Positions 31,413 through 39,958 of a stretch of 57,429 bases of DNA are shown one piece after another. Within the stretch, counting starts at the first letter, position 1; each line of letters begins with the position of its first letter. The DNA lies in NCBI GenBank assembly GCA_964489525.1, contig CAZAYY010000025.1:1-57429 (forward strand). Direction: 5' to 3'. The translations under genes and the position numbers were made by a program. The notes beneath the pieces were generated by a model, which saw nothing but the letters and a program-made list of their open reading frames with translations, did no database searches and was not told the DNA's origin. The DNA comes from CAZAYY01 sp964489525. Its GTDB lineage: Bacteria > Chloroflexota > Anaerolineae > Anaerolineales > JABWBV01.

Positions 31413-31799
31413 ATGGAAGCTCTTGCACAATTTGCGATTCAATTTAACGATGTTGTGGTGATGGTGGCGCTGATTGACGCGGCCGTTTTGGTGTTTGCTC
31501 CGGCACATGTCCGGCAGATTTTACAGTGGGGCATTCTGATATGGGTATGGGGGGTGTTGGGGCAGGTGGCGATTATTCTTACCCAAAAAACCCCTGAAGT
31601 GATTGGCATGGTTTTCCGTTTCACACCCGATGTGATCACCCTCTTTTTCTTCATCAGTTTCATGCTGTATGGAGTGACCCTGTTTCGGGTGCTGCGCCAA
31701 CCGCGCCGCCGGCGCCGTTCGTATTCCCGCCGGCAGCGCAATCGCGAGGATGAATATCGCTCAGGCTACCGGCGCTCATCCCGCCGCAGGCGGTGGTAG
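31413..31799 (+). CDS. Small membrane protein with an arginine-rich tail
   Basis: 128 residues. Three hydrophobic helices (approximately 12-30, 36-57, 70-92) are followed by a C-terminal tail in which 17 of the last 35 residues are Arg, with Ser/Tyr interspersed. No family recognised. The polybasic tail could bind nucleic acid, acidic lipid or a ribosome, but this is inference. Promoter-like TATAGT stands at 31342 and a GAGGTAGG ribosome site precedes the ATG. Converges on the next gene. Confidence 0.6.
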   Translation: MEALAQFAIQFNDVVVMVALIDAAVLVFAPAHVRQILQWGILIWVWGVLGQVAIILTQKTPEVIGMVFRFTPDVITLFFFISFMLYGVTLFRVLRQPRRRRRSYSRRQRNREDEYRSGYRRSSRRRRW

Positions 31800-31815
31800 C
31801 AGCGGTCCGGGGAGG

Positions 31816-32232
31816 TCAGGCAGCATTAGAAGGGGAGGGTGGGTCATCCTCTTTTGGCCGCTCTCGCACGATGGGCAGGCCGCGTGGGTCTGAGGCGGAC
31901 AGCAAAATCCATTCATTGCGCGATCGCGAGAGGTAGGGATACTGGTACTGTTTGAATTTTCCATTGACATAGGCGGCGTAAAGCACCCCCGGAGAAACCT
32001 GGTCCAAAAACTGATAGGCCGATTTTGCATCGGGGAAGCGCAGCGCACCAAACCCTGGCGGATCTCCACTGGCATATAATGCCGCATGTTGGATAGGCTG
32101 GCCTTCCAACATTTCCAGCAAAATGAGGACGATGTCAATTTTGACCTGATCTTCTGCATAGTGTGACATCATCTGCCAGAGCAGGCGGGCATAGTCTTGT
32201 GGGGTTTCAGGACGGCCAGTGGGGGATTGCAT
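31816..32232 (-). CDS. Hypothetical protein
   Basis: 138 residues, not recognised. Soluble, helix-rich first half (DYARLLWQMMSHYAEDQVKI, DIVLILLEMLEGQPIQ), then a beta-rich section (VSPGVLYAAYVNGKFKQYQY) and an acidic Pro-rich end (RPKEDDPPSPSNAA). No enzyme motif. The good CGGAGG ribosome site before the ATG supports translation. Monocistronic; converges with the Arg-tail membrane protein, stop codons about 16 bases apart. Confidence 0.65.
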   Translation of the reverse strand: MQSPTGRPETPQDYARLLWQMMSHYAEDQVKIDIVLILLEMLEGQPIQHAALYASGDPPGFGALRFPDAKSAYQFLDQVSPGVLYAAYVNGKFKQYQYPYLSRSRNEWILLSASDPRGLPIVRERPKEDDPPSPSNAA

Positions 32233-32387
32233 CGCTCCTCCGGAATAGCGTTTGCTGGATACTCAATTATTGTAACCGATTTTAACGGGCCAGATTCAAA
32301 CGGAAAAGGCAGCGGCTCAGCCCCACACCCAGGCCTCGCCCCAGGCTGTGGGGTGTTAGCCAACCCAAGGATTCAAAGAAGCCAGAT

Positions 32388-33341
32388 TCATCTGGTAAAT
32401 TTTTTCTCGAACAACAACCTGTTTTGAAGCGGGTCTTCAGCTGGGGTAAAACCGATGATTTGATAGCCATTTTTGTCCAGCAGCATTCGCATAGCCGGGT
32501 AGCAGTTGCGGGTTTTGACCTGGATTGCCCGGTAGCCAAGGGCTTTCACCTGGCTCTCCTGGTTCTCGAGGAGGGCCTGGGCCAGGCCGCTGCGCCGGAA
32601 CTCGGGCAAAACGCCCCCCATCCAACTGTAAAAAACCCGGTTGTCCAGGGCATAGCCAGCCTTGAAGCCAGCCAGTGCTCCGGTTGGGGTTTCGGCGACC
32701 AGAATCAGGCTGTACCTGCCTGCCATGCGCCTTTGGTATTCGGTCTCGTCATAGGGTGCGTTAAATTCCGGAATTTGCCGAGAAACCGCTGCGGCTTCTG
32801 CAATGCTGGCGGCTCGAACCTTATACGGTGCAGAGGGACTGGGGGACTTGTTTTGTGCCTGAAGCGCGGCGATTGCCTGGTCGTGCCCACCCCCTGCCAT
32901 TTCGCGGGCATTGGGCAAACTGTGCCGAGGAAAAAAGGTGGGTTCTTGCGCTTCTGGAGTGGCACACAGCTGGCCGCCAGTCACCTGGGCGCGGTACAAA
33001 ATTAACAAACCCCCACCGCGTGGGTCATCAAAGAAATAATAGACATCTACAAGCCCGCCCACTTCCACGATAAGCCCGGTTTCTTCCAGGGTTTCACGCC
33101 GGGCAGTCTCTTTGGGGTCTTCATCTGCTTCGCAGTACCCTGCGGGTAGGTTCCATTTGCCCTCAAAAGGGGGGTGACCCCGCCGCACCAGCAGTACACC
33201 GCCATCCTGTTCAACGAGGCAGCCAGCGCCGACCTTGAGATGAGCATAATATATCCAACCGCAAGCCGGGCATTTCAGGCGCAGCCTGCCATCCAAATCC
33301 TGGAACGCCAGGGCAGCAGTGCAGTATGGGCAGTAGCGCAT
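32388..33341 (-). CDS. Zinc-ribbon Nudix hydrolase fused to a GNAT acetyltransferase
   Basis: 317 residues. Residues 1-30: zinc ribbon with Cys4, Cys7, Cys24, Cys27 (CPYC and CPAC). About 35-150: Nudix domain with LPAGYCEADEDPKETARRE followed by TLEETGL, that is GX5EX7REXXEEXG. About 170-317: a GNAT domain, with SWMGGVLPEFRRSGLAQALL as acetyl-CoA loop and NCYPAMRMLLDKNGYQIIGF as motif B. Zinc-ribbon Nudix proteins often act on NADH-like substrates; the acetyl acceptor is unknown. It ends seven bases before the thioredoxin fusion gene, and the two read in the same direction. Confidence 0.88.
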   Translation of the reverse strand: MRYCPYCTAALAFQDLDGRLRLKCPACGWIYYAHLKVGAGCLVEQDGGVLLVRRGHPPFEGKWNLPAGYCEADEDPKETARRETLEETGLIVEVGGLVDVYYFFDDPRGGGLLILYRAQVTGGQLCATPEAQEPTFFPRHSLPNAREMAGGGHDQAIAALQAQNKSPSPSAPYKVRAASIAEAAAVSRQIPEFNAPYDETEYQRRMAGRYSLILVAETPTGALAGFKAGYALDNRVFYSWMGGVLPEFRRSGLAQALLENQESQVKALGYRAIQVKTRNCYPAMRMLLDKNGYQIIGFTPAEDPLQNRLLFEKKFTR

Positions 33342-33347
33342 TGGGGA

Positions 33348-33905
33348 TCAGGGTTTGCGGTTGCGCCTGGTCAGCTTTTGGTATAGGGCTTCCCAAAATG
33401 GCAGCCGGTCGTAGTAGGCAGAGAGGAACAACACTCCGCTGAGCAGCAAAATCAACGCCCGCACCAGGGGGTCGAAAGTCCCAATCATCCCCATGATGAA
33501 AAAGGCCACGCCAAAAATTACCCGGATGCGCCGGTCTGCGGCAGCCGGGCTGCCATGCACCTCGCCCGAAAGGGCAGCCTGGAACAGGTTATCCAGGCCG
33601 GGTTTGTCTGCAGCGCCCACCTTACGCTGCATTTCGCTGCCGTTATAAAAGGCCACCAGGGTAGGGATCCCGCGCACACCCATGGCTGCCAGCAGGTGCG
33701 GGTGGTCATCGGCGTCAATTTTCCATAGATCCACTTTGCCATTGTACTCCCGGCTCAATTCGCTCAGTGTGGGCTCAATGAACCGGCATGGCGCGCACCA
33801 CGACGCCCAGAAGTCCACCACCACCGGGCGGGGATTGCTGCGCAGGGCTTCCTGGAACTCTTTTGCGGAATCAAATTTTTTGTGGTCGAATGTGTTTTTT
33901 CCCAT
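33348..33905 (-). CDS. Thioredoxin domain fused to a DUF2892-type membrane domain
   Basis: 185 residues. N-terminal thioredoxin fold with active site WCAPC (Cys37, Cys40) and GVRGIPTLVAF containing the cis-Pro. The C-terminal part (about 118-178) has two helices (VIFGVAFFIMGMIGTF, LILLLSGVLFLSAYYD) as in the YgaP/DUF2892 module, ending in basic KLTRRNRKP. No signal peptide precedes the thioredoxin fold, so it is probably held on the cytoplasmic face of the membrane. Located upstream of the Nudix-GNAT gene and likely cotranscribed. Confidence 0.85.
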   Translation of the reverse strand: MGKNTFDHKKFDSAKEFQEALRSNPRPVVVDFWASWCAPCRFIEPTLSELSREYNGKVDLWKIDADDHPHLLAAMGVRGIPTLVAFYNGSEMQRKVGAADKPGLDNLFQAALSGEVHGSPAAADRRIRVIFGVAFFIMGMIGTFDPLVRALILLLSGVLFLSAYYDRLPFWEALYQKLTRRNRKP

Positions 33906-34247
33906 AGCTTTATTGTACCCAAACCTGGCTTAATTTCCAGGGACAACAGCCATTAAACAATGGTTTCCTGAAGTCAGAAGCCCCCGTGAAAGCCCAGACC
34001 CACCTTCCAGCCCAAGTCTGATATAGGCTGGGGACATGGGTTACACATATTCTCTACCAGGGTTTTTACCGCCAAGCCGCAAAAGGACGCCAGGAGCAGT
34101 AGGGGTCCAGGGACGCATTTAAGGATTCTGGGGGTCGCCAACCCAGCCCTGCTCCCCTGCTCCTAATCGAGCAGCCCTCTGCATCCCCGGGCGGGTGTAT
34201 AATCATTATTAAGATCAAAGAATTCCCGAATTCCTGGAGAGTTGCAC
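33906..34247. other. Intergenic region with one promoter-like box
   Basis: No gene supported. A TATAAT at 34197-34202 lies 45 bases before the PH-domain start and may be its -10; no -35 is clear. A stretch near 34071-34095 (ACCGCCAAGCCGCAAAAGGA then CGCC) resembles a widespread degenerate CGC-repeat but occurs only once here. Confidence 0.45.
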
Positions 34248-34877
34248 ATGGCCAAATCTTATGTTGAAAAAATGCTTAGCGATCGCGAAAAATTGGTTTT
34301 GATTTGCCAGCAGCACTGGTTTTTGCTGGCAAGCATGGTTTCTCTGGAGATCTTTTATATCATTGCCATTGGGATCGCCACATTATTGGGCGCGCTGTAC
34401 GCAGAAAATTACAGCAGCCTGATTTATATTGTCGGTGCGGTTGGCCTGGTTTTCCCGATTGCCAGCATCATCCGGGATATTTTAATCTGGCGGAACCATC
34501 AATACATCATTACCAACCGGCGGGTGATGCAGGTTGCGGGAATTATCAACAAAAATGTTGTGGATTCTTCCCTTGAAAAAGTGAACGATGTAAAGATGAA
34601 TCAATCTTTCTTTGGGCGCATTTTCAATTTTGGCGATATTGAAATCCTGACGGCCAGCGAGCTGGGGGTGAACAAGTTCAAACGAATTTCCAATCCCATT
34701 CGCTTTAAAACCGTGATGCTCAATATGAAAGAACAGCTTGAACGCGGCGGGGTGGAAACTGCCGAGCGCGAAGATGTGCCGCGCCTGATTGGGGAACTGG
34801 ATGCACTGCGCAAGCGCGGGCTGCTCACAGATACAGAATTTGAGGAAAAGAAAGCCAGGCTGCTTGCAAAAATTTGA
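34248..34877 (+). CDS. Membrane-anchored bacterial PH-domain protein with SHOCT tail
   Basis: 209 residues. Two transmembrane helices (about 25-50 and 58-80), then a bacterial PH domain (HQYIITNRRVMQVAGIINKN ... FGDIEILTASELG) and a C-terminal SHOCT motif (about 178-209: PRLIGELDALRKRGLLTDTE then FEEKKARLL). Start ATG 34248 has GGAG nine bases upstream; TTG 34242 is too close to it. bPH/SHOCT proteins are often envelope-associated and oligomeric but have no defined reaction. Confidence 0.85.
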   Translation: MAKSYVEKMLSDREKLVLICQQHWFLLASMVSLEIFYIIAIGIATLLGALYAENYSSLIYIVGAVGLVFPIASIIRDILIWRNHQYIITNRRVMQVAGIINKNVVDSSLEKVNDVKMNQSFFGRIFNFGDIEILTASELGVNKFKRISNPIRFKTVMLNMKEQLERGGVETAEREDVPRLIGELDALRKRGLLTDTEFEEKKARLLAKI

Positions 34878-34906
34878 GGCCAATGGTCGCTTTCCCTATG
34901 CGGCTT

Positions 34907-34936
34907 CCGAAAGAGCGCAGCGACTGAGGAATCTTT
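34907..34936. repeat. GCGCAGCGACTGA interspersed repeat, copy 2
   Basis: CCGAAAGAGCGCAGCGACTG then AGGAATCTTT matches the left arm of the 4061-4143 element. No right arm is present here, so this copy is truncated. Confidence 0.6.
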
Positions 34937-34977
34937 AAAATCCTAAGCCTGGTACCCAATCATTAGGATTTGCTAAG

Positions 34978-35016
34978 ACCAGGGTTGTTCTGATGATTTT
35001 CTAAGACAACCCTGGT
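34978..35016. terminator. 11-bp inverted repeat between the PH-domain and protease genes
   Basis: ACCAGGGTTGT (34978-34988) and ACAACCCTGGT (35006-35016) are perfectly complementary with a 17-base loop. A short T-rich stretch (ATTAATTTT) follows. It can terminate the PH-domain gene or serve as an operator for the protease gene; sequence alone does not decide. Confidence 0.45.
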
Positions 35017-35082
35017 ATTAATTTTGCGTAGATACACACGAAAACCGAGTACAGTTTGAAATGATGAAAGGAGTTAACCACC

Positions 35083-35781
35083 ATGTTTTTCTTTGACCCC
35101 ATGTATCTCGTTTTTGCTTTGCCTGCTTTGATTCTTGCCTTGTGGGCGCAGGCCCGAGTGCAGTCGGCCTTTCGGAAATATTCGCAGGAATTTAACCAGA
35201 CAGGTCTGACGGGTTCACAAATTGCCCGGCGCATGTTGGATATGTACGGCCTCAACCACGTGCGCGTTGAAGAAACCCAGGGGATGCTCAGTGATCACTA
35301 TGACCCTGTCAGCAAGTCGCTGCGGCTCAGTCCGGATGTCTACCGCGGGCGCAGCGTGGCTGCTGCCGGAATTGCAGCCCACGAAGCCGGCCATGCTTTG
35401 CAGCACCAGGAAGGATACGCCCCGCTGCAGGCTCGTACGCTGATGGTGCCCGCGGTGCAGATTGGCAGCTGGCTTGGCCCGATTATCTTCATGATTGGTC
35501 TGTTTACTGCCGGGTTATTCGGAACAGGCGTGGCCTGGTTTGGATTACTGCTGTTTGGCGCAACTGCTTTGTTTGCCCTGGTCACGCTGCCGGTTGAGTT
35601 TGACGCCAGCAACCGGGCCAAGGCCTGGCTCACCACCAGCGGCGTGATGATGACCTACCAGATGGATGGTGTGCACAAGGTGTTGAACGCTGCGGCGCTG
35701 ACCTATATCGCCGCGGCAGCCCAGGCCATTTCGACGCTGCTGTACTATGCCTTTTTGCTCACCGGCATGAGCCGGGACTAA
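35083..35781 (+). CDS. YugP-type zinc membrane metallopeptidase
   Basis: 232 residues. Zinc-binding HEAGH appears in AAHEAGHALQHQEGY; a distal Glu or Asp in PVEFDASNRAKAWL is the expected third ligand. One helix precedes the catalytic region and two or three follow it (IIFMIGLFTAGLFG, LLLFGATALFALV, and the C-terminal segment). This matches the COG2738/YugP family. AAAGGAG ribosome site before ATG. Monocistronic, ended by a strong bidirectional terminator. Confidence 0.9.
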   Translation: MFFFDPMYLVFALPALILALWAQARVQSAFRKYSQEFNQTGLTGSQIARRMLDMYGLNHVRVEETQGMLSDHYDPVSKSLRLSPDVYRGRSVAAAGIAAHEAGHALQHQEGYAPLQARTLMVPAVQIGSWLGPIIFMIGLFTAGLFGTGVAWFGLLLFGATALFALVTLPVEFDASNRAKAWLTTSGVMMTYQMDGVHKVLNAAALTYIAAAAQAISTLLYYAFLLTGMSRD

Positions 35782-35804
35782 ATTTCAGGTCTCTAAACAA
35801 AAAA

Positions 35805-35829
35805 ACACCGCCGTGAGGCGGTGTTTTTT
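35805..35829. terminator. Bidirectional intrinsic terminator between yugP-like gene and potD
   Basis: ACACCGCC (35805-35812), loop GTGA, GGCGGTGT (35817-35824), then TTTTT; a run of A on the other side gives T on the minus strand. The convergent genes stop 24 bases to the left and 18 to the right. Confidence 0.9.
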
Positions 35830-35846
35830 ATTGCATTTATCGATTT

Positions 35847-36920
35847 CTATGGGGCGGCTTTTACTTCGTCCCAAAGCCGCTGGTAGACCGCATCAAACTC
35901 GCCCAGGGGCATAATGGCTTGCAGCTTCTGGCGCTGTTCTGCCGGTGGGAAGATGAACGGGTTGGAGAGATAATCCTCAGACAGGAATTCGGTGGCGGCA
36001 GCGTTGGGCGTGCCGTAGTAGATATACTCAGACAGCATGGCGCCGATATCCCCGCGCAGCAGGAAGTTGATGAGGGTTTCTGCGGCCTCTTTTTGGGCGG
36101 GTGTGGCGGTGGCTGGAATGCACATCATTTCCATATATACCACGCCGCCTTCTTCTGGAATCAGAAATTCAATCCGGGCATTTTCTTCCTTGGATGCCAA
36201 AACTTCTCCATTCCAGGCGTGGGTCAGGATGATTTCCTCAGCCAGCAGCATTTCATCAAAGGTGTCGTTGTCATAGCTGCTGATTCCTGCTTTGGCGCGG
36301 ATGAGCAGGGCTTTGGCCTCTTCGAGCTGAGCCATGTCCGTTGTGTTCACATCGTAGCCCAGGTAAAGCAGAGCGGCAGCAAAGGCTTCGCGCGGGTCGT
36401 CCAGCAACATCATGCGGTTGTATTGGGGCGAATCCTGGGCTGCATTAAACAGCGAGCTCCAGCTAGTGGGGGTTTCCAGTGCGCCATCCAGATAAGCGAT
36501 GCCCGTCATGCCCCACTGGTAGGGGATGCAGTGGGCGTCTTCCGGGTCAAAAATGGTGGATTGAAATTCTGGCGACAGGTTGCTGAAATTGGGGATATTG
36601 GTTTTATCCAGTGTGGCCAGCAGTCCCTGTTCAATCATCACCTGGGCGGCGTAATCGGTGGGGATAATCAGCGCATAGCCGGTTGCACCGCCTTCCAGCT
36701 TGGCAATCAGTTCTTCGTTGCTCGAGAAGTAATCTTCCACAACTTTAATGCCGGTTTCTTCGGTGAACATTTCCAGCACTTCCGGGTTCATGTAATCAGT
36801 CCAGTTGTACAGGACGATTTCTTCCGCAGCGCCGGAAGCCGGGCCAGTTTGGCCCTGGCTGCAAGCCGCAAGGCTTAAGAGCGCCAGCATGACTGCAATA
36901 CCCAATAACCATTTTTTCAT
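35847..36920 (-). CDS. potD: Spermidine/putrescine-binding lipoprotein
   Basis: 357 residues. Signal and lipobox (LAAC) follow MKKWLLGIAVMLALL. The body begins EEIVLYNWTDYMNPEVLEMF, the standard opening of polyamine-binding PotD/PotF, and continues with acidic/aromatic pocket residues. The start at 36918-36920 is chosen because GGAGG is nine bases upstream; extending to 37049 would add an unrelated N-terminus. Last gene of potABCD, 146 bases from potC. Polyamine is the likely ligand. Confidence 0.93.
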   Translation of the reverse strand: MKKWLLGIAVMLALLSLAACSQGQTGPASGAAEEIVLYNWTDYMNPEVLEMFTEETGIKVVEDYFSSNEELIAKLEGGATGYALIIPTDYAAQVMIEQGLLATLDKTNIPNFSNLSPEFQSTIFDPEDAHCIPYQWGMTGIAYLDGALETPTSWSSLFNAAQDSPQYNRMMLLDDPREAFAAALLYLGYDVNTTDMAQLEEAKALLIRAKAGISSYDNDTFDEMLLAEEIILTHAWNGEVLASKEENARIEFLIPEEGGVVYMEMMCIPATATPAQKEAAETLINFLLRGDIGAMLSEYIYYGTPNAAATEFLSEDYLSNPFIFPPAEQRQKLQAIMPLGEFDAVYQRLWDEVKAAP

Positions 36921-37066
36921 TTCGAATGTACCTCCGTTAAAAAATAAAAAGTTGTTTGTGTTTTCCTCATCCATCCTGGTTTTTAAAGTGCTCACAGGGG
37001 GCTGACCTGTAGGCGGATGAGGGGGCTCCAGGTTTGCTGCCCGGGGCACATGGTTTGGTCTAAGGG

Positions 37067-37990
37067 TTATAAACCCAAATCCATATCTTCTTTGCTTTCA
37101 TCTTTGCGTAGGGCAATCGAAAGCAAAACCAGGATTAAAGAGGCGAATAAAAGGATGGTGGACACGGCATTGATTTTTGGCGTGATGCCGCGTTTAATCA
37201 TCCCGTAAACATAGGTGGGCAGCGTGGAAAAACCCGCCCCACTGACAAAGAAAGTGATGATGAAATCATCCAGCGACAGGGTGAAAGCCAGCAGCGCCCC
37301 CCCCATGATGCCGGGCATTAACATCGGCAGGGTTACCCGTGTGAAGGTTTTCCAGGTGTTGGCATACAAATCGCGGGCGGCTTCTTCCAACTGGCTGTCA
37401 ATTCGAGCCAGCCGTGCCCGAACAATTACGATTACAAAAGAAATATTAAACGCCACATGCCCGATAATCACCGAAAACGGAACCGCCAGCCGCACCCCCA
37501 ACAGGTTCAACCGCCAGGGTTCGAAGCCGATGCCGCTCAGGCTGAAAAACACCAGCAGCATGATGGCCATGGCGATATCGGGGATGACAATCGGCAGGTA
37601 AATCAACGATTCAACGGCCAACCGCCCACGAAAGCGATAGCGTTCCATGCCAATCGCGGCCAGGGTGCCGAAGACCGTGGCAATCAGCGCGGACACCAGG
37701 GCCACAAAAACACTATTCCACATGGATTGGAGCAGGGGGCCATCCTGCATCATTTCTTCATACCAACGCAGGCTGAACCCATCCATCGTGGAGGTGGAGC
37801 GCCCGGCGTTAAACGAAAACACCACTACGATTAATATCGGTGCATACAGAAAGACATACCCTAAAACCCCATAGCCATTTAAAGACAGGCTCGAAAGCCG
37901 GTTTTGCAGGTAAGCCGCTCGTTGGACGGGGGAAAGGTTGAGGCCAAGCCGTTGGCGCAGGCTGGTTGGGACGTTGGACTGGGGGGTCAT
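37067..37990 (-). CDS. potC: Polyamine ABC transporter permease PotC
   Basis: 307 residues with six helices. The EAA loop (EEAARDLYANTWKTFTRVTL then PMLMPGI) that contacts the ATPase is intact. The cytosolic N-terminus (about 40 residues) is longer than usual. Start overlaps the potB stop by four bases (ATGA). Works with PotB as the membrane channel. Confidence 0.93.
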   Translation of the reverse strand: MTPQSNVPTSLRQRLGLNLSPVQRAAYLQNRLSSLSLNGYGVLGYVFLYAPILIVVVFSFNAGRSTSTMDGFSLRWYEEMMQDGPLLQSMWNSVFVALVSALIATVFGTLAAIGMERYRFRGRLAVESLIYLPIVIPDIAMAIMLLVFFSLSGIGFEPWRLNLLGVRLAVPFSVIIGHVAFNISFVIVIVRARLARIDSQLEEAARDLYANTWKTFTRVTLPMLMPGIMGGALLAFTLSLDDFIITFFVSGAGFSTLPTYVYGMIKRGITPKINAVSTILLFASLILVLLSIALRKDESKEDMDLGL

Positions 37991-38853
37991 CGTTCACCTG
38001 CTGGTTGACTGGTGGCTCTGAAATAAACCATAATCCCCAAAAGCATTACGGCCATCATCAATGTAGAAAGTGCTGAGCCAAACGGCCAATCGCGAGCGCC
38101 CAGGAACTGGCTGTTGATAATGTTGCCAATCATCAGGCTTTTGCCGCCGCCCAACAGTGCCGGGGTGACAAACGCACCTAGCGAAGGAATGAATACCAGC
38201 ACAGAACCTGCTACCACGCCGGGCAGCGCCAGCGGCCAAATCACCCGCCGGAACACCTGTACCGGGTTGGCGTACAAATCACTGGCGGCTTCGAGCACAC
38301 TTTTATTCATGCTGTCCAGCGCGGCGTAAATGGGCAGCACCATATCGGGCAGCCAGCCGTACACAAGCCCGAGGATGATTGCAAAGTCATTCCCAAAGAG
38401 CGGCAGTGGTTGTTGAATAATCCCCAGGTCCATCAGGGTAACGTTGATTAACCCGGTATTGGTGCGCAGGATGGCCATCCAGGCATAGGTGCGAATGAGA
38501 AAATTGGTCCAAAAGGGGACAATCAGCGCCACCAGCAGAACCCCTCGCCAGCGCGATGGGCGGGTAGCCATGAAGTAGGCCAGGGGAAACCCCAACAGCA
38601 GACAGACCAAGGTGGTCACAATCGCGATGTACATCGAACGGGTAAAGGTGGAAAAATACAGCGGGTCAAAAATGCGTGTGTAATTTTCCAGGGTGAAGTC
38701 CCAGCGCACACCGCCAAATTCGCCGCGCTGCAAAAAGCTGTAAGCGATTACAATGAGCAGTGGGATTACAAAAAATATTACCAGCCAGGCCACAGAAGGT
38801 GCCAACAGCAACCAGGCGCGGAGGGTTTTCGAACGAGATATCAGGGCGCCCAT
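37987..38853 (-). CDS. potB: Polyamine ABC transporter permease PotB
   Basis: 288 residues, six helices. EAA loop reads LEAASDLYANPVQVFRRVIW then PLALPGV. Start MGALISRSK (38851-38853) is taken: it begins one base after the potA stop; the longer reading from 38931 would lie within potA. Pairs with PotC. Confidence 0.92.
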   Translation of the reverse strand: MGALISRSKTLRAWLLLAPSVAWLVIFFVIPLLIVIAYSFLQRGEFGGVRWDFTLENYTRIFDPLYFSTFTRSMYIAIVTTLVCLLLGFPLAYFMATRPSRWRGVLLVALIVPFWTNFLIRTYAWMAILRTNTGLINVTLMDLGIIQQPLPLFGNDFAIILGLVYGWLPDMVLPIYAALDSMNKSVLEAASDLYANPVQVFRRVIWPLALPGVVAGSVLVFIPSLGAFVTPALLGGGKSLMIGNIINSQFLGARDWPFGSALSTLMMAVMLLGIMVYFRATSQPAGER

Positions 38854-38854
38854 G

Positions 38855-39958
38855 TTAGTTTGCCCTGAGGATGCGCGCCTGGTCGGAAGCCCACCGCACC
38901 GCAACCGTTTCGCCAACGGTGTAGTGCCCATTGGTGCTGTATGCGTTTTGCTGCCGAGCCACCAGTGTGGTTTGGCCGTCTAACCCTAAGACATAACGGG
39001 TATCTGTGCCGACATAAATGATTTGTTGGATGGTGGCGTTGATTTGTGCTTCCAGGGGGGTGGCACTTGCCGTTTCACCCAGGTGCGAGAGCATAATTTT
39101 TTCGGGGCGAATGGAAAGCACCGCGTTTTCGCCTGAAGCAAGCCCATCTTCCGCCCAACCGGCGGTTGCAAAGGCGCCATCTCCAAGGACAATTTTTACC
39201 CCTGAGCCGTTTTGGTGCACCTTTCCGGGGAGCAGGTTGGTTTCACCGATGAAATCGGCCACAAACAGCGTGTTGGGTTTTTCGTAAATATCCTGCGGCT
39301 GGCCAACCTGCAGCACCTTACCTTTGCTCATTACGGCAATACGGTCGGACATGGTCAGGGCTTCTTCCTGATCGTGGGTGACGTAAATAAAGGTGATACC
39401 CACCTGGGTTTGCAGGTTTTTCAGTTCAAGCTGCATGGCTTTGCGGAGTTTCAAGTCCAAGGCGCCCAGGGGTTCATCCAGAAGCAGAACTTTAGGACGA
39501 TTAACCAGGGCACGGGCCAAAGCAACCCGCTGCTGCTGGCCTCCGGATAGCTGGGAAGGCCGCCGGTTTTCCAGGCCAGGCAGGTGCACCAGGTCGAGGG
39601 ATTCCATAACGCGCCGGCGGGTCTCATGCCGGTCTACCCCACGCATTTCCAATCCAAACGCCACGTTTTGATACACGGTCATATGCGGAAAAAGCGCATA
39701 ATTTTGGAAGACCGTGTTGACTGGCCGCCGGTTGGCAGGCAGGTAGCCCTGCAGTTCACCGCCAATGTAAATCTCGCCGGCATCTGGTATTTCAAACCCA
39801 GCGATCATCCTTAAGGTTGTTGTTTTACCACAGCCACTGGGGCCCAGCAGGGAGAAAAATTCCCCTTCCCGAACTGCGAGCGAAACGTCATCCACCGCCG
39901 CAAACTCGGAGAATCGTTTGACGATATTACGGAGCTCAACCGCTATCGTATCAACCAT
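38855..39958 (-). CDS. potA: Polyamine ABC transporter ATPase PotA
   Basis: 367 residues. Walker A GPSGCGKTTT, signature LSGGQQQRVALARAL, Walker B VLLLDEPLGALD and switch His (YVTHDQEEA). The C-terminal TOBE region (about 280-367) is the usual regulatory part. GGAGG stands before the ATG. First gene of the operon, preceded by a leader of about 440 bases. Confidence 0.95.
   Translation of the reverse strand: MVDTIAVELRNIVKRFSEFAAVDDVSLAVREGEFFSLLGPSGCGKTTTLRMIAGFEIPDAGEIYIGGELQGYLPANRRPVNTVFQNYALFPHMTVYQNVAFGLEMRGVDRHETRRRVMESLDLVHLPGLENRRPSQLSGGQQQRVALARALVNRPKVLLLDEPLGALDLKLRKAMQLELKNLQTQVGITFIYVTHDQEEALTMSDRIAVMSKGKVLQVGQPQDIYEKPNTLFVADFIGETNLLPGKVHQNGSGVKIVLGDGAFATAGWAEDGLASGENAVLSIRPEKIMLSHLGETASATPLEAQINATIQQIIYVGTDTRYVLGLDGQTTLVARQQNAYSTNGHYTVGETVAVRWASDQARILRAN

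Noticed and set aside
34071..34095. CGC-type degenerate repeat before the PH-domain gene
   Set aside because: Only one occurrence in the window, so it cannot be called a repeat here.
35919..36878. 319-codon plus-strand frame opposite potD
   Set aside because: Cys/His/Gly-rich shadow composition; potD is unambiguous.
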